Below are positions 44,968-53,863 of a stretch of DNA of 64,000 bases, one piece after another. The translations under genes were made by a program, and so were the position numbers. The stretch is from NCBI GenBank assembly GCA_965226825.1, contig CBDDED010000003.1:868001-932000 (forward strand), written 5' to 3'. Position 1 is the first letter of the stretch; every line of letters begins with the position of its first letter. Below the pieces are notes generated by a model, which was given only the letters and a program-made list of their open reading frames with translations, was not told the origin of the DNA and made no database searches. This DNA comes from Io17-Chloro-G2 sp965226825. GTDB taxonomy: Bacteria > Chloroflexota > Dehalococcoidia > Lucifugimonadales > UBA3495.

Positions 44968-46293
44968 TCAGGCCGGGAGTGGAATGGCTCGCAGCCGGGC
45001 CAGGGCGCGACTGAACTGGGTTTCCCAGGGCCAGCGCTGTGGCAGATGCAGGGTGAGGCGGCGTGCCGAGCGGGTGAGCCGTCCGGCCAGGGCGAAGACC
45101 CGTCGTCTGAGGGTCTTGGTGGTCACGATCTGCTCACCCAAGCCGATGCGGGCCGTCCAGCGGGCCAGGTTATGCGCCATCACCTGGACCGCCAGCCAGG
45201 CGCCGTTGGCGGCGAAGCACCCCGACGGCATGTGGTTCAGCCCGACGCCGTACTTGAGGTCGCGTATGGCGTTCTCGACCTCGGCGTGGCGGCGATGATC
45301 GGCCTCCAGTTCCAGCGTCTCCCCGTCCCGGTCGGTGATGAAGCCGTGATAGCTGTAGGTGGCGAATAGGGCCAGCTGGGAACCGGGCGTGGGCCTCACA
45401 CGCCGGACGATGAGCCGTACCGGTGCGGCGTCAGGCTCACTCTGGAAGGGGGTATAGGTGGTCTCGGCCACATCGGCGGCGCCGTCCATCCAGTAGGGGA
45501 TGGGCGTCCAGTCCATCTCGGGTATGGCCTCGATGAGATTGCGCAGGCTTTTGTGCTGGCGGATGGTGATGGAGAAGCGCAGGTCCATCTTGCGGCAGAC
45601 GGATACCATGCCATGTGTGTAGAACCCGCTGTCGGCCCGCACCGTGAGTCGCCCCCGGGCTCCGGCGTAGCGTACCCGCCCCACCGTCTCACGCAGGAAG
45701 TGGGCGGCGCCCCGGGCGGTGTTGGCGCGGCCCTCGCGCAGCCGGGACATCAGCACGTCCCCGGTGCCGGCGGCCACGGCCAACAGCGGGTGATAGCCCC
45801 GCTTGCCGGTATAGCCGTGGTGGCGTGCGCCCTCCTTGGCCAGACCGTAGGTCTCGCAGATGGTGGAATCGAGGTCGATGGTGAACGGCGCGTCGCCGGG
45901 TCCCGCCCCAGCGGCCCAGGCCCGGGCCAGCAGCTCCCGGCTCACCCGGTCGAGTTGACGGACGTGGCCCCACCGGAAGCTGCGCAGGAAGGTGCCCAGG
46001 GTGGATGGCGCCTTGACCGTGCCGCCCAGGGTGCAGGCCGTCCCCCCGGTACGCAACGCATCGGCGTCGTCGATCCAGTCGCCGCCCGCCAGCGCAGACG
46101 CAACCAGGGTCATCATCTTGTCGCCCGTGTTCGCCCGCCCCGGGGCATTGCCCAGGTCAAGGTGATAGTCTACGAGTTCCCCCAGGCCCAGGTGTTGGGC
46201 GAGGGTGGCCGGAAGGAGCAGCCCGGCATTGGCCACCAGGCGGCGGTCGTCGAAGGTGATTTGGATCCGGTCGGGGTGGTTGCGTGGTAGCAT
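44968..46293 (-). CDS. IS1380-family transposase
   Basis: This 441-residue transposase has the family features. They are the N-terminal IQITFDDRRLVANAGLLLPA, first Asp in FTIDLDSTICETYGLAKEGA with YTGKRGYHPLLA, second Asp in LTVRADSGFYTHGM, and Glu in HAEVENAIRDLKYGVGLNHM. All three catalytic acids are present, so it may be active. Its 5' side lies against the truncated ATPase gene, whose upstream part is missing. The terminal inverted repeats and the TTAA target duplication usual for the family were not found by eye. Confidence 0.92.
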   Translation of the reverse strand: MLPRNHPDRIQITFDDRRLVANAGLLLPATLAQHLGLGELVDYHLDLGNAPGRANTGDKMMTLVASALAGGDWIDDADALRTGGTACTLGGTVKAPSTLGTFLRSFRWGHVRQLDRVSRELLARAWAAGAGPGDAPFTIDLDSTICETYGLAKEGARHHGYTGKRGYHPLLAVAAGTGDVLMSRLREGRANTARGAAHFLRETVGRVRYAGARGRLTVRADSGFYTHGMVSVCRKMDLRFSITIRQHKSLRNLIEAIPEMDWTPIPYWMDGAADVAETTYTPFQSEPDAAPVRLIVRRVRPTPGSQLALFATYSYHGFITDRDGETLELEADHRRHAEVENAIRDLKYGVGLNHMPSGCFAANGAWLAVQVMAHNLARWTARIGLGEQIVTTKTLRRRVFALAGRLTRSARRLTLHLPQRWPWETQFSRALARLRAIPLPA

Positions 46294-46459
46294 CTATTGG
46301 GTGCTCCTTTTCTGGCGTCGGTTTTTTGTTACAAAACCATTATCCCAGAAGCATAAGAGCACCTTCTTGCCGCTTCAGGACGCTAACCCCACGCCCTCCT
46401 TCGGTGGATTCGGGGTTAGGGGAAGAGTTGCCGAAGCTGCGCAAGCCCTGAGGAACACT

Positions 46460-47497
46460 ATGGGGATCGTTGAAGGCGCCGGGGTCGATGTCCAGAGGTT
46501 GATTCAGCAGAAGAATGCAGATCGGTTGATGACCGACGAGAAAGCTCGACCCTCCCGACGAGCATTGGATGAACTTCAGGCCGGTGGGGGAGCAATAACT
46601 CGACAAGTAGAGGTTCTCACAGAACGGGAAGCCCAACTGGCCGCCCTAGAGCATCTTGCCCACGAGCGAGTTGCCAAAGTTGCGGAACTCCAAAGGCAGC
46701 GTCGTGACGTCTTCATCGAGCTAGAGGGGGTGCATGGGGAGCGATTTGAAGCGCGTATCCAGATCGCTAATAGGCTCAACGATGAACTTCGGCCTGAGAT
46801 AAAAGCCGATGTAACCGAGTCCGGAATGACCAACAGCTTTGCAAATGTCATCTCAACGACGCTACGCGGTAGTGGACTGCATTACAACGCTCTGGCGCCC
46901 CTCTTAGCGGCCAACATGTCTCCGCTCGAATTGGTCGAAGCGGCGGAATCCAACGGTGTTCAGTTGATTACAGAGGCGGTGGATATTGCACCTGACCGCG
47001 CGATGAATTTGATTGCCTACCTTCAGTCCTGTGACCTCACAGATCTCATCGCTGCGCCGGTAGATGACGCGGTGGAGTTGTCTCTTTTGGATGGAGTCGG
47101 CTACAAAGAGTGTGACGATCTCTCGATAGGGCAACGGTGCACGGTTGTCTTACCTGTTCTCCTAAGTGGCCATGGGGAATTGCTTATCATCGATCAGCCA
47201 GAGGATCACCTTGATAACGCGTTCATAACTGAGACATTGGTTGAGAGGCTGCGTGAGAGACAGCCCAGTGATCAGTTCATTCTCGCTTCGCACAATGCGA
47301 ATATTCCCGTACTCGGCGAAGCAGATTTCGTTGTTCGTCTCGCCTCTGACGGGCGGCGTGGTTTCGTCGAGCATGCGGGTGAGTTGGATTCTCCGGAGAC
47401 TGTAAGAGCAATAACCTCAGTGATGGAAGGGGGAGTCGAGGCATTCGAACGGCGCGCGGTGTTCTATCGCCATGTGCTTGGTGGCGGGTTTGGATAA
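46460..47497 (+). pseudogene. SMC-like ATPase, N terminus removed by the IS1380 element
   Basis: The open frame continues upstream into antisense IS1380 DNA, so the true start is gone; 46,460 is the first in-frame ATG beyond the IS. A coiled-coil segment (REAQLAALEHLAHERVAKVA) is followed by the ABC-like head. That head has signature LSIGQRCTVVLPVLLSGHG, Walker B LLIIDQPEDHLDNAFI and H-loop FILASHNANIPVLGEADFVV. Walker A is lost. This resembles the SMC/RecN-like ATPases of defence and repair systems. It overlaps the kinase gene by 26 bp, so they form one operon. Confidence 0.75.
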
Positions 47498-48503
47498 CGA
47501 GCAGGCACTTGCTGCCTTCGAACGTTGGCCTGCTGCGACCTCCAGCGAGCGCCTTCGTGCTGCCCGCTTTTTTGCGCGCAATGCGTCCAATGCGCATCGA
47601 GACCGTCTGTCCAAGATTAGGGGGGCTGAACACAATTCTTGGGTCCGGCGGGCGCTTGACCAAGCTCTGAAACGGTCAGAAATAGGTAGGTCATTCTCCT
47701 CTACAGTTGCAGTCGGGGTAATAGAAAAGACGCCCATTCCGGACACCCGTCTGAACGAAGAGCTTCGTGCTCAGGCGATAGAAGAGATATCTGCGTTGTT
47801 CTTGCATGAATTGCGGCCTCTCATTGGTCTCCTTGAGGTAGCTGCGAAAAGTGAAATAGATCGTTACGCCATCAGTAAAACTAAGGACTCGGTCTACCGA
47901 GTCCGGTCGTTCTTTGATGCTATACAAAGGCTGCGAACGGCTTCCGCACCACCAGATTTACAGGAATTTGATTTGACCGACCTGGTGATCCGAGTAGCGG
48001 AAGATGAGGTCACGCAATGCCGAGCCACCCTTGATGATTTTGAAAAGGAAGCAGGCGGGGACGCCGGTCTAGACGATAAGCCTGAACCGGCACAGCAGCA
48101 ACCAGTTGCTAAATTGTCGCTCGCGCGCCGTGACCCTGTTGTCACCACGGGTGATCCCACCTTGGTCGAGATTGCAGCAGCAAACGCCCTCCGAAATGCA
48201 ATCGAAGCTGGCTTGGAAGTACGTGAAGCTCACCGGAATGAAGTGGTCCTCAATTGGGGTTTAACTGATACAGAGAGTTGGATCGTAGTCCTAGATATGG
48301 GACGCGGACTCCCGATGGGATGGGACAACCTAGCTGAGCCTGGTGTTAGTACTAAACCAAAGAGTCACGGTCATCTCGGGATGGGGTTGCCGATAGCACA
48401 GAAAGCGATAGAGTCGATGCGGGGGACGCTCCGACTTGCGCCGCGGTCTGGTGTTGGGGTCTCATGTGAGATGCGGTGGCCTCGCGAGGGCATAGTGGAA
48501 TGA
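47472..48503 (+). CDS. Sensor histidine kinase-like protein
   Basis: This 343-residue cytoplasmic kinase has no membrane span. The N-terminal 100 residues are helical, like HEAT repeats (ERLRAARFFARNASNAHRDR). The phosphoacceptor is in ALFLHELRPLIGLL (H112, cf. HELRxPL). The HATPase domain has an N-box AAANALRNAIEAG, G1 VLDMGRGLPMGW and G2 GHLGMGLPIAQKA. Its stop overlaps the start of the receiver-domain gene (ATGA). The helical front end rather than a transmembrane sensor suggests it reads an intracellular cue, possibly the adjacent ATPase. Confidence 0.85.
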   Translation: MCLVAGLDNEQALAAFERWPAATSSERLRAARFFARNASNAHRDRLSKIRGAEHNSWVRRALDQALKRSEIGRSFSSTVAVGVIEKTPIPDTRLNEELRAQAIEEISALFLHELRPLIGLLEVAAKSEIDRYAISKTKDSVYRVRSFFDAIQRLRTASAPPDLQEFDLTDLVIRVAEDEVTQCRATLDDFEKEAGGDAGLDDKPEPAQQQPVAKLSLARRDPVVTTGDPTLVEIAAANALRNAIEAGLEVREAHRNEVVLNWGLTDTESWIVVLDMGRGLPMGWDNLAEPGVSTKPKSHGHLGMGLPIAQKAIESMRGTLRLAPRSGVGVSCEMRWPREGIVE

Positions 48504-49180
48504 AGGTCTTGATAGTTGAGGATGACAACGACGTCGCTACGGGGCTTAACGAGCAGTTAAGTGGCGCGGACCCCAGCATAGACACAGTCATCGCGGGGAG
48601 TCGATCCAGTGGAATCGAGGCCCTTCGAAGCGACGAGTTCGACTTCATCGTATGCGATTTGCGGCTGCCCCCCCACGATGGAGGCGTTGATACAGCCGAG
48701 GCGCACGGACTCGCAGTGCATTCGGAAGCTAGGACTGTCTGTCCTGGCACGCCCTGCTTGTTTTTCACTGGATACGCTACAAGTCCAAACATTTTAGAGC
48801 AGCTTTCGAGTGGCGGAGCACAAGATATTCTGGGCACCGGTGAAAATTATGGTATGACCCGACTGCTGACTAAGGATAGGTTCCTAGACTGTGTGGAACG
48901 CCTCGAAACCTTAAATGGCGAACTAGCAACGCTGGACACCATCAAAATCGACCTATTTCGTAGTGAACGCGGTCTTGACCGCTTTGAAGAGCGCGCGTTG
49001 CGATTGCTGGCAAGGCCCCTCAAAGGGACTAGCGTTGAAGCTATTGGTTCAGGGGGGCTTTCTGGTCCCCGGACATTGAGAGTACGTGTCAGGGACCACC
49101 AAGGTCACACAGTTGCCTCTTTCTTCGCGAAGATCGATTTGCGGCTTGAAATGAAGAAAGAACGGCAGAAGTATCATTAA
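48500..49180 (+). CDS. Receiver domain plus kinase N-lobe (first part of a split fusion)
   Basis: From ATG 48,500 the first 130 residues are a receiver domain. The acidic pocket is MKVLIVEDDND, the phosphoacceptor Asp is D53 in IVCDLRLPP, and a CLFFTGYA strand and a Lys in RLLTKDRF follow. The C-terminal part has GSGGLSGPRTLRVRVRDHQG and SFFAKIDLRLEMKKE, which looks like the Gly-rich loop and Lys of a phosphotransferase N-lobe. A TAA at 49,178-49,180 ends the frame, but the same frame continues into the next feature. No DNA-binding output domain is present. Confidence 0.75.
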   Translation: MKVLIVEDDNDVATGLNEQLSGADPSIDTVIAGSRSSGIEALRSDEFDFIVCDLRLPPHDGGVDTAEAHGLAVHSEARTVCPGTPCLFFTGYATSPNILEQLSSGGAQDILGTGENYGMTRLLTKDRFLDCVERLETLNGELATLDTIKIDLFRSERGLDRFEERALRLLARPLKGTSVEAIGSGGLSGPRTLRVRVRDHQGHTVASFFAKIDLRLEMKKERQKYH

Positions 49181-49201
49181 TATGTCAATCCCCTTCTTAA
49201 G

Positions 49202-49912
49202 ATGGGGCATTTCCCTGCGCTAGGTCGCGACATCGAAGCGGGTATTGGTAAACGAAAGGCCCTCTTCTACCAACTGGCTGATGGATACGCGAAAAGTTTG
49301 TTTGACGTTCTGGAAGTGAGTGAAAGCGCTGCAATAGCCGTCGTCGAGGTTCTGCGCGAGATATTTGCGCCGTGGGCGGAGGTCAAGGAGAAGAAACTCC
49401 TGCGTGTAAGTGACCTTAGAGCACAGAGAATCGACGACTCAGTATTTCAACGATTTCACGACTCTCTTGGTGAGACAGGAAATTTTGAAGGAATCGAGCA
49501 AGAGATGACCACTAGCTGCCAACATGGCGACTTACATGGATTCAATGTTCTCTGCAACGACTCAGGGGGCGCAGTTGTCATTGACTTCGGCAATGTGGGC
49601 GCTGCTCCAAGTTGCCTCGACCCGATAATACTAGAACTTTCTGTCTTATTTCATAAGGACAGCCGGTTGCGGGGCAACTCGTGGCCGACGCGAGAGCAAG
49701 CAGAAGCATGGTTCAACCTTGAAGAGTACTTGCTTGAATGTCCTGTCCCGCAATTCATCAGAAAGTGCCGCGAATGGGCTAATGAAACAGGCGGACCAAC
49801 CGATTTGCCGCCGGTAGTATACGCAGAAGCCGTTCGACAGTTGAAGTATGCGGACACCAACCACGATCGAGCTTTGGGGATCGCTCGTGCCGCCATGGGT
49901 AAGTGCATCTGA
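49202..49912 (+). pseudogene. APH-like phosphotransferase C-lobe (second part of the split fusion)
   Basis: It is in the same frame as the receiver gene, 21 nt after its TAA, reading YVNPLLKMGHFPALGRDIEA across the gap. It carries the kinase catalytic loop SCQHGDLHGFNVLC (Asp at 110 and Asn at 115 from the ATG) and the metal motif VVIDFGNVG, as in aminoglycoside/choline-type kinases. Alone it lacks the ATP-binding N-lobe. It therefore probably belonged to one receiver-kinase protein of about 470 residues, now interrupted. The substrate is unknown. Confidence 0.7.
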
Positions 49913-49922
49913 CTTTTGGACC

Positions 49923-50046
49923 GGCCAGGGTCCGGCGTTTCAGAGGAAACACTTAGTTAGGCGCTACCTCGTTAGTTTTCAGCCGCCAGTCACCAGGGTA
50001 CCGATCTATATTTTCCGGCCTAATCCGCATGAGCCCCTCCAGCATA
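49923..50046 (+). repeat. Long direct repeat, copy A
   Basis: This segment of about 124 bp recurs at 51,055-51,178 with roughly 80% identity by eye. Shared blocks include GGCCAGGGTCCGGCGTTT, TTAGTTAGGCGCTAC and TTTTCCGGCCTAATC. It follows the kinase fragment and runs into an IS-end-like sequence. No coding sequence is evident. Confidence 0.75.
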
Positions 50047-50047
50047 C

Positions 50048-50315
50048 TGAGGTGGACCCCATTAGTTGGACAGAAATGAGGCGGGGTTAAGTGAGGGCCC
50101 CATCGTTCCCGTATATGATGCCACCACCGGTTCCGGTGAACATCTCATCTTCCCTGATTCTTCCTTCCGGGGGGCCCACGCCCGTGGCACACCTCGGCGG
50201 CGGTCCAGTAGCCCATGGCCTGATGGGGCATCTAGTGGTTGCAGAACCGGAGCCAGTCTCCCAGTTCCCTCCGGAATCTGGCCGAGGCCTTTGCCAGGGT
50301 ACAGTCCAATGGTCA
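50048..50315 (-). pseudogene. IS3/IS481-like transposase remnant with one IS end
   Basis: The plus strand begins TGAGGTGGACCCCATTAG, a typical IS end (TGTCCAAC... on the other strand). On the minus strand the frame reads FRRELGDWLRFCNH, a TAG stop, then MPHQAMGYWTAAEVCHG. This matches the usual NHQRPHQALGYRTPAEVF near the transposase C terminus. The rest of the gene is missing. From 50,316 to 50,523 nothing further is supported. Confidence 0.65.
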
Positions 50316-50523
50316 AAACAACGAGCCCTACGAGGCCGGGAAAAGAAGGAGGAAGCATGAAGACATGGAAGGAGTCGGGATTGAACGAAACCTGCGTCTA
50401 CAAACAGGGTGGTATGCGGTTTGGTATACGGCAGAGCCGCCACGTCTTTATGAGGGCCACATTCGTGTCTGCTCCGGCCATCAGTTAGACTCCGGGCATC
50501 CGCCAGTGCCTAAAACTCAGCGT

Positions 50524-50970
50524 TTATGGGGAGTTTGAGGAGTAGCGCTTTGCTAACACGTCGGCAATTGACTGTATAACCTCGGATGGAACATCCCCAC
50601 TTTCCAGGAGGCCATCCTTGACCAAGCGAGCTTTCTCCGCAGGACTATCCCGCCAATCTTGAACGATAATTGCCAACGCACTGACGTCCCCAATCTCAAG
50701 CCCCATTTCCAGATCATCCAGCAGGGCCCTCACTTCTCTTTCATCAAGCCGTATGGCGTATTCAAGAGCCAAGACCGTAATTCCCTCCGCGTAATAATCC
50801 AACACCCGCTCACGCCCCAGACCAGCAATGGACCCCTCTTGATCCTCTGGCTTCACCTGGGGCTCATCACCCACCGAGACGGCATTTATCACCAGGACAA
50901 TACCAATTAGCAGGGCAACTCCCCCCACCAGCACAAAAAGCTCGCCGAAGCGCTCTCGTAATTTTGCCAT
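50524..50970 (-). CDS. Membrane-anchored hypothetical protein
   Basis: This 148-residue protein begins MAKLRERFGELFVLVGGVAL with one N-terminal span (LLIGIVLVINAV). The soluble part is acidic and helical (VLDYYAEGITVLALEYAIRL, LDDLEMGLEIGDVSALAIIV). It does not match a family I know. It sits between the two copies of the long direct repeat, so it may be cargo of a mobile unit. Confidence 0.6.
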   Translation of the reverse strand: MAKLRERFGELFVLVGGVALLIGIVLVINAVSVGDEPQVKPEDQEGSIAGLGRERVLDYYAEGITVLALEYAIRLDEREVRALLDDLEMGLEIGDVSALAIIVQDWRDSPAEKARLVKDGLLESGDVPSEVIQSIADVLAKRYSSNSP

Positions 50971-51054
50971 GTTGCACCTTCCAGGCCCGAAAACCGGCGT
51001 TTATGGCCAGGCCGGGGACCGGCGGTCCTGGACGTTCAGGTGGATCGGTATTGC

Positions 51055-51178
51055 GGCCAGGGTCCGGCGTTTCCAGAGAAACAATTAGTTAGGCGCTACT
51101 CTGCGGGTTTGCAGCCGAGAGTCCCCAGGGTACCGGTCTATGTTTTCCGGCCTAATCGGCATGAGTCCCTCCAGCGAA
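51055..51178 (+). repeat. Long direct repeat, copy B
   Basis: This is the second copy of the repeat at 49,923-50,046, in the same orientation. It is followed after about 86 bp by another IS-end-like sequence, TGAGGTGGACCCGGTCAG at 51,265. Repeat plus IS end thus occur twice around the membrane-protein gene. Confidence 0.75.
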
Positions 51179-51489
51179 CATTATGTTCACCCACTAACCG
51201 GCGTTTATGGTCTTTCTTCGAAGCCGTTGCAAACCACCTACACCGATGTTCCTCTGACGTATTCTGAGGTGGACCCGGTCAGCTGGACACAATTGAGGTT
51301 GAGTAAGGCGAGCGTCCCGTTACTCCAGCATAAGACGTCAACACCAGTCCCTTCGTGCGCCTTCTAGCGTTTAAATCTCCGTCGCTCCCAGTCCTTAGGG
51401 GCAGCACCTGATCGATGGGCTGCGCTCCCAGGTTGCCACCAGAACGCAAGCCCTGGCGGACCCATTGTCCATCAACTGCGCAAACCGCA

Positions 51490-51903
51490 TCAAGACGATC
51501 GCCCCAGTGACCATTTTGCGCTTACTATCGCTGAACTTCCGGGTTGTATCGTTGAACGGCCGTGGAATGCACAGAGACCCTTATCGAGATGAACGGCGAG
51601 AGCTATCGCCTCAAGCGCAGCAGAGAGAACGCCGAATCTCAACATCAAGACGAGCCTGACAAAGAACAGGTCGCACCAGGGCCTCTTACTTACCTCCTGC
51701 TGCCCAACCCGCCAGCAGGACATTTCCCTGTCAAGGTGGCGCCGGCATTGAGGCTGGCCTTCGCCACAAGGTCGTACAGTTTTACGCCGCCACAGTGGCC
51801 CCAAATGCCTCCGCCATTGACCGTTCATCGGAACGAACAGATTCAAAGATAAAACCATCAACAGCATCCCAATTACGGACACAATTACTATTTCCGTCCC
51901 CAT
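51490..51903 (-). pseudogene. Decayed small membrane/coiled-coil protein gene
   Basis: The minus strand starts MGTEIVIVSVIGMLLMVLSL (a membrane span) and then breaks across frames. MAEAFGATVAA appears in one frame, LYDLVAKASLNAGATL in another and GQQEVSKR in the first. Read together they resemble a membrane-anchored coiled-coil protein that has collected several frameshifts. The assignment is tentative. Confidence 0.4.
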
Positions 51904-52173
51904 GGCTGCAAACCCATCCAGCGAAAATCAAGATGTATGCATCCGTTGTCTAACCGATCTGCCGGATGTCAACCCCTGGACAATCTCGAAGAGCTGAAAG
52001 CGGTCTAGACCGTTTCTCCGCCGCCCCTCCCTTGACTAACCATTTTGATCATTTATCAGAATATATTTGACGCGGGAACCATCATCTCTCTCACTTTTAG
52101 GGCCTTACTGAACCCCCTCCAAAAAAATTGGTCGGAAATTCGTTTTGCCACTGCACGGTTTCGCGGCAAAATT

Positions 52174-52279
52174 TAAGAAACCTCTGAATAAGTTGTTGGA
52201 TTGCCCCAGACCACGCCCTAGCTAAGCACGATTCCAACGGAGGATCGCGGTCGTTCTCGACTTGTTCAGAGGATTCTTA
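52174..52279. mobile_element. Small inverted-repeat element (MITE-like)
   Basis: TAAGAAACCTCTGAATAAG at the left matches the reverse complement of CTTGTTCAGAGGATTCTTA at the right in 17 of 19 positions. The element is 106 bp and non-coding. The terminal TAAGAA start is like that of the two elements in the LRR gene, but the inner bases differ, so it is a separate family. Confidence 0.6.
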
Positions 52280-52449
52280 GTGTTCACCGGCCAGAAAATG
52301 CCGGCACAGGGAAAGAACAAACTCAGTATCCCGCCATGAAATCTCGCTCGCATGCCCCCCCATGGCGACACCCCGCCCCCTGATTCCCCCAATTCCCAAT
52401 CTCTCCGACGGAGCCGCTGGCCAGTACTCCGAAAAAAATCATCTCTCCA

Positions 52450-52480
52450 AAAGAAAAACGCCCACACTCACGCGTGGGCG
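52450..52480 (-). terminator. Rho-independent terminator, minus strand
   Basis: CGCCCAC at 52,459-52,465 pairs with GTGGGCG at 52,474-52,480 around an 8-nt loop. On the minus strand the stem is followed by GTTTTTCTTTT. It could end transcripts coming from the NYN gene at 52,860-53,573. Confidence 0.7.
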
Positions 52481-52615
52481 CCTTCAAAAAATCATCTCTC
52501 CAAATAGGTTACGCCGGATTCTCCCTCGGGCCCATGGATGTAATCCTCTTGTTAATCGAGTTGAGCGTCCGACCCGGGATGCAGGCGGCTATCTCCAGCA
52601 CACTGTAGCCCTCTG

Positions 52616-52840
52616 ACCAACGGCAAGCTGGAACGCTATCACGAGACCCTCAAGCGCGACTGGAACCAACGGCCCTATGAGATGCCTACAGACTTGGAAG
52701 CGGCTATCGTAGGGTTAGTCTGCTACCACAACTACCGGCGTTACCACAAGGCCCTGGGTAACGTCACACCATCGGATATGCTAAGGGGCAGGTCAATGAG
52801 GGATTTTCGAGGCGGAACACAAGTTCGGATAAAGCGGTAA
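52616..52840 (+). pseudogene. IS3/IS481-like transposase C-terminal fragment
   Basis: It has no start codon. The frame begins TNGKLERYHETLKRDWNQRP and has CYHNYRRYHKALGNVTPSDM, matching the end of an integrase-core transposase (catalytic Glu in GKLERYH). It stops at TAA 52,838-52,840. It is unrelated in frame and sequence to the remnant at 50,048-50,315. Confidence 0.75.
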
Positions 52841-52859
52841 CACGCTCTCCATTTAGGGA

Positions 52860-53573
52860 TCAGGACTTCAGCCCCACATATACTTGTGAAGCTCCACCGG
52901 GTGCCCTTGATTCCTTCGTCTCAAACAGTTCTGTTCGAGATTTTATAAGCGGCGACAATTGCTTGTAGCCGTAACTTCTGGCATCGGAGGCTGGGTCCAA
53001 TTGGCGTAAATATGATCCTACGGCTCCGAGAAACGCCCAGCCGTCGTCCTGTGCGGCCATCTCGATTGCTCTGATAGCTGTCTGTGTCCAGTCCGAGTCT
53101 GCCAAGTCCGATGCTGGAGCTATTTTCTCAGATTGGGGAGACAGGTTTTCTGTGTATACGAACACCCCACATGCGTTCACGAAAGACTTTGGCGTGTCAG
53201 ACCGACCCACTCCCATCACGAACAGGCCCTGCTCGCGTATCCTCGTAGCCAGCCGGGTGTAGTCGCTGTCACTGGAAACGATGCAGAACCCGCCGACCAT
53301 TCCGCCGTGCAACAAGTCCATGGCGTCGATTATTAGGGCGCTGTCAGTAGAGTTCTTCCTAACGGTGTACCGAAACTGCTGCATCGGTTGGACCGCGTAA
53401 CGGTGAAGCGAATCTTTCCATCCGGACATCTGCGGACTTGTCCAGTCACCATAGACACACCGAGTCGTCACGACACCGTATTTCGTAGTCTCCGCCAATA
53501 CGTGCTCAATCAAAGACGGTTGGGCGTTGTCTCCATCAATCAGCATTGCTATGGGGCGCGATTCAGAAACCAT
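52860..53573 (-). CDS. NYN-domain protein with C-terminal OST-HTH/LOTUS-like domain
   Basis: This 237-residue protein has a PIN-like NYN nuclease domain with acidic motifs in AMLIDGDNAQPSLIEHVL, ALIIDAMDLLHGG and CIVSSDSDYTRLATRIREQG. About residues 150-235 form a winged helix of LOTUS type (AIEMAAQDDGWAFLGAVGSY, ending SQVYVGLKS). This matches the LabA/DUF88-plus-LOTUS proteins thought to act on RNA. It lies between an IS remnant and a gap of about 290 bp in which no gene is supported. Confidence 0.87.
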   Translation of the reverse strand: MVSESRPIAMLIDGDNAQPSLIEHVLAETTKYGVVTTRCVYGDWTSPQMSGWKDSLHRYAVQPMQQFRYTVRKNSTDSALIIDAMDLLHGGMVGGFCIVSSDSDYTRLATRIREQGLFVMGVGRSDTPKSFVNACGVFVYTENLSPQSEKIAPASDLADSDWTQTAIRAIEMAAQDDGWAFLGAVGSYLRQLDPASDARSYGYKQLSPLIKSRTELFETKESRAPGGASQVYVGLKS

Positions 53574-53863
53574 TTTGACTATCCCTTTGATGCGACTTAG
53601 GGCTGAGTGAAGGCAAGGAGATTGGTTTTCAAACCGCAGCGGGTCAATCCAACCGCCATTCGCTTAAGAACGAGCTTATCAGGTTTCGCTGTAGGCACTC
53701 CAGCGGTGCTGGAGTCCACGCCGACTTTTCAAACACCTGTGAGGTCAATTCGAACGATGCAGCATTCCCTCGATGGAAGTATTCGCTCTTCCTACGTCCA
53801 GAGTCGCTGTTAGGAGCACCAGGGTTCTTGCGGCGGGAGTGATTGGCTTCTCTTGGGTATGGA

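Larger units (their letters stand above)
51904..52615. other. AT-richer non-coding stretch with a MITE-like element and a terminator
   Basis: I see no gene here. It holds the inverted-repeat element at 52,174-52,279 and a hairpin at 52,459-52,480. An exact 19-nt direct repeat flanks the hairpin at 52,433-52,451 and 52,486-52,504 (AAAAAATCATCTCTCCAAA). Base composition is lower in GC than the surroundings around 52,030-52,200. Confidence 0.5.

Noticed and set aside
44763..45298. Plus-strand open frames reading into the IS1380 transposase region
   Set aside because: They lie opposite the transposase gene and show no protein motifs.
46330..46430. CTAACCCC...GGGGTTAG palindrome near the IS1380 gene as the IS end
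   Set aside because: It does not match the usual IS1380 end or a TTAA duplication, so the boundary is left open.
46205..46459. N-terminal extension of the ATPase as a real coding part
   Set aside because: It is antisense IS1380 sequence and the IS-gene junction, with no ATPase features.
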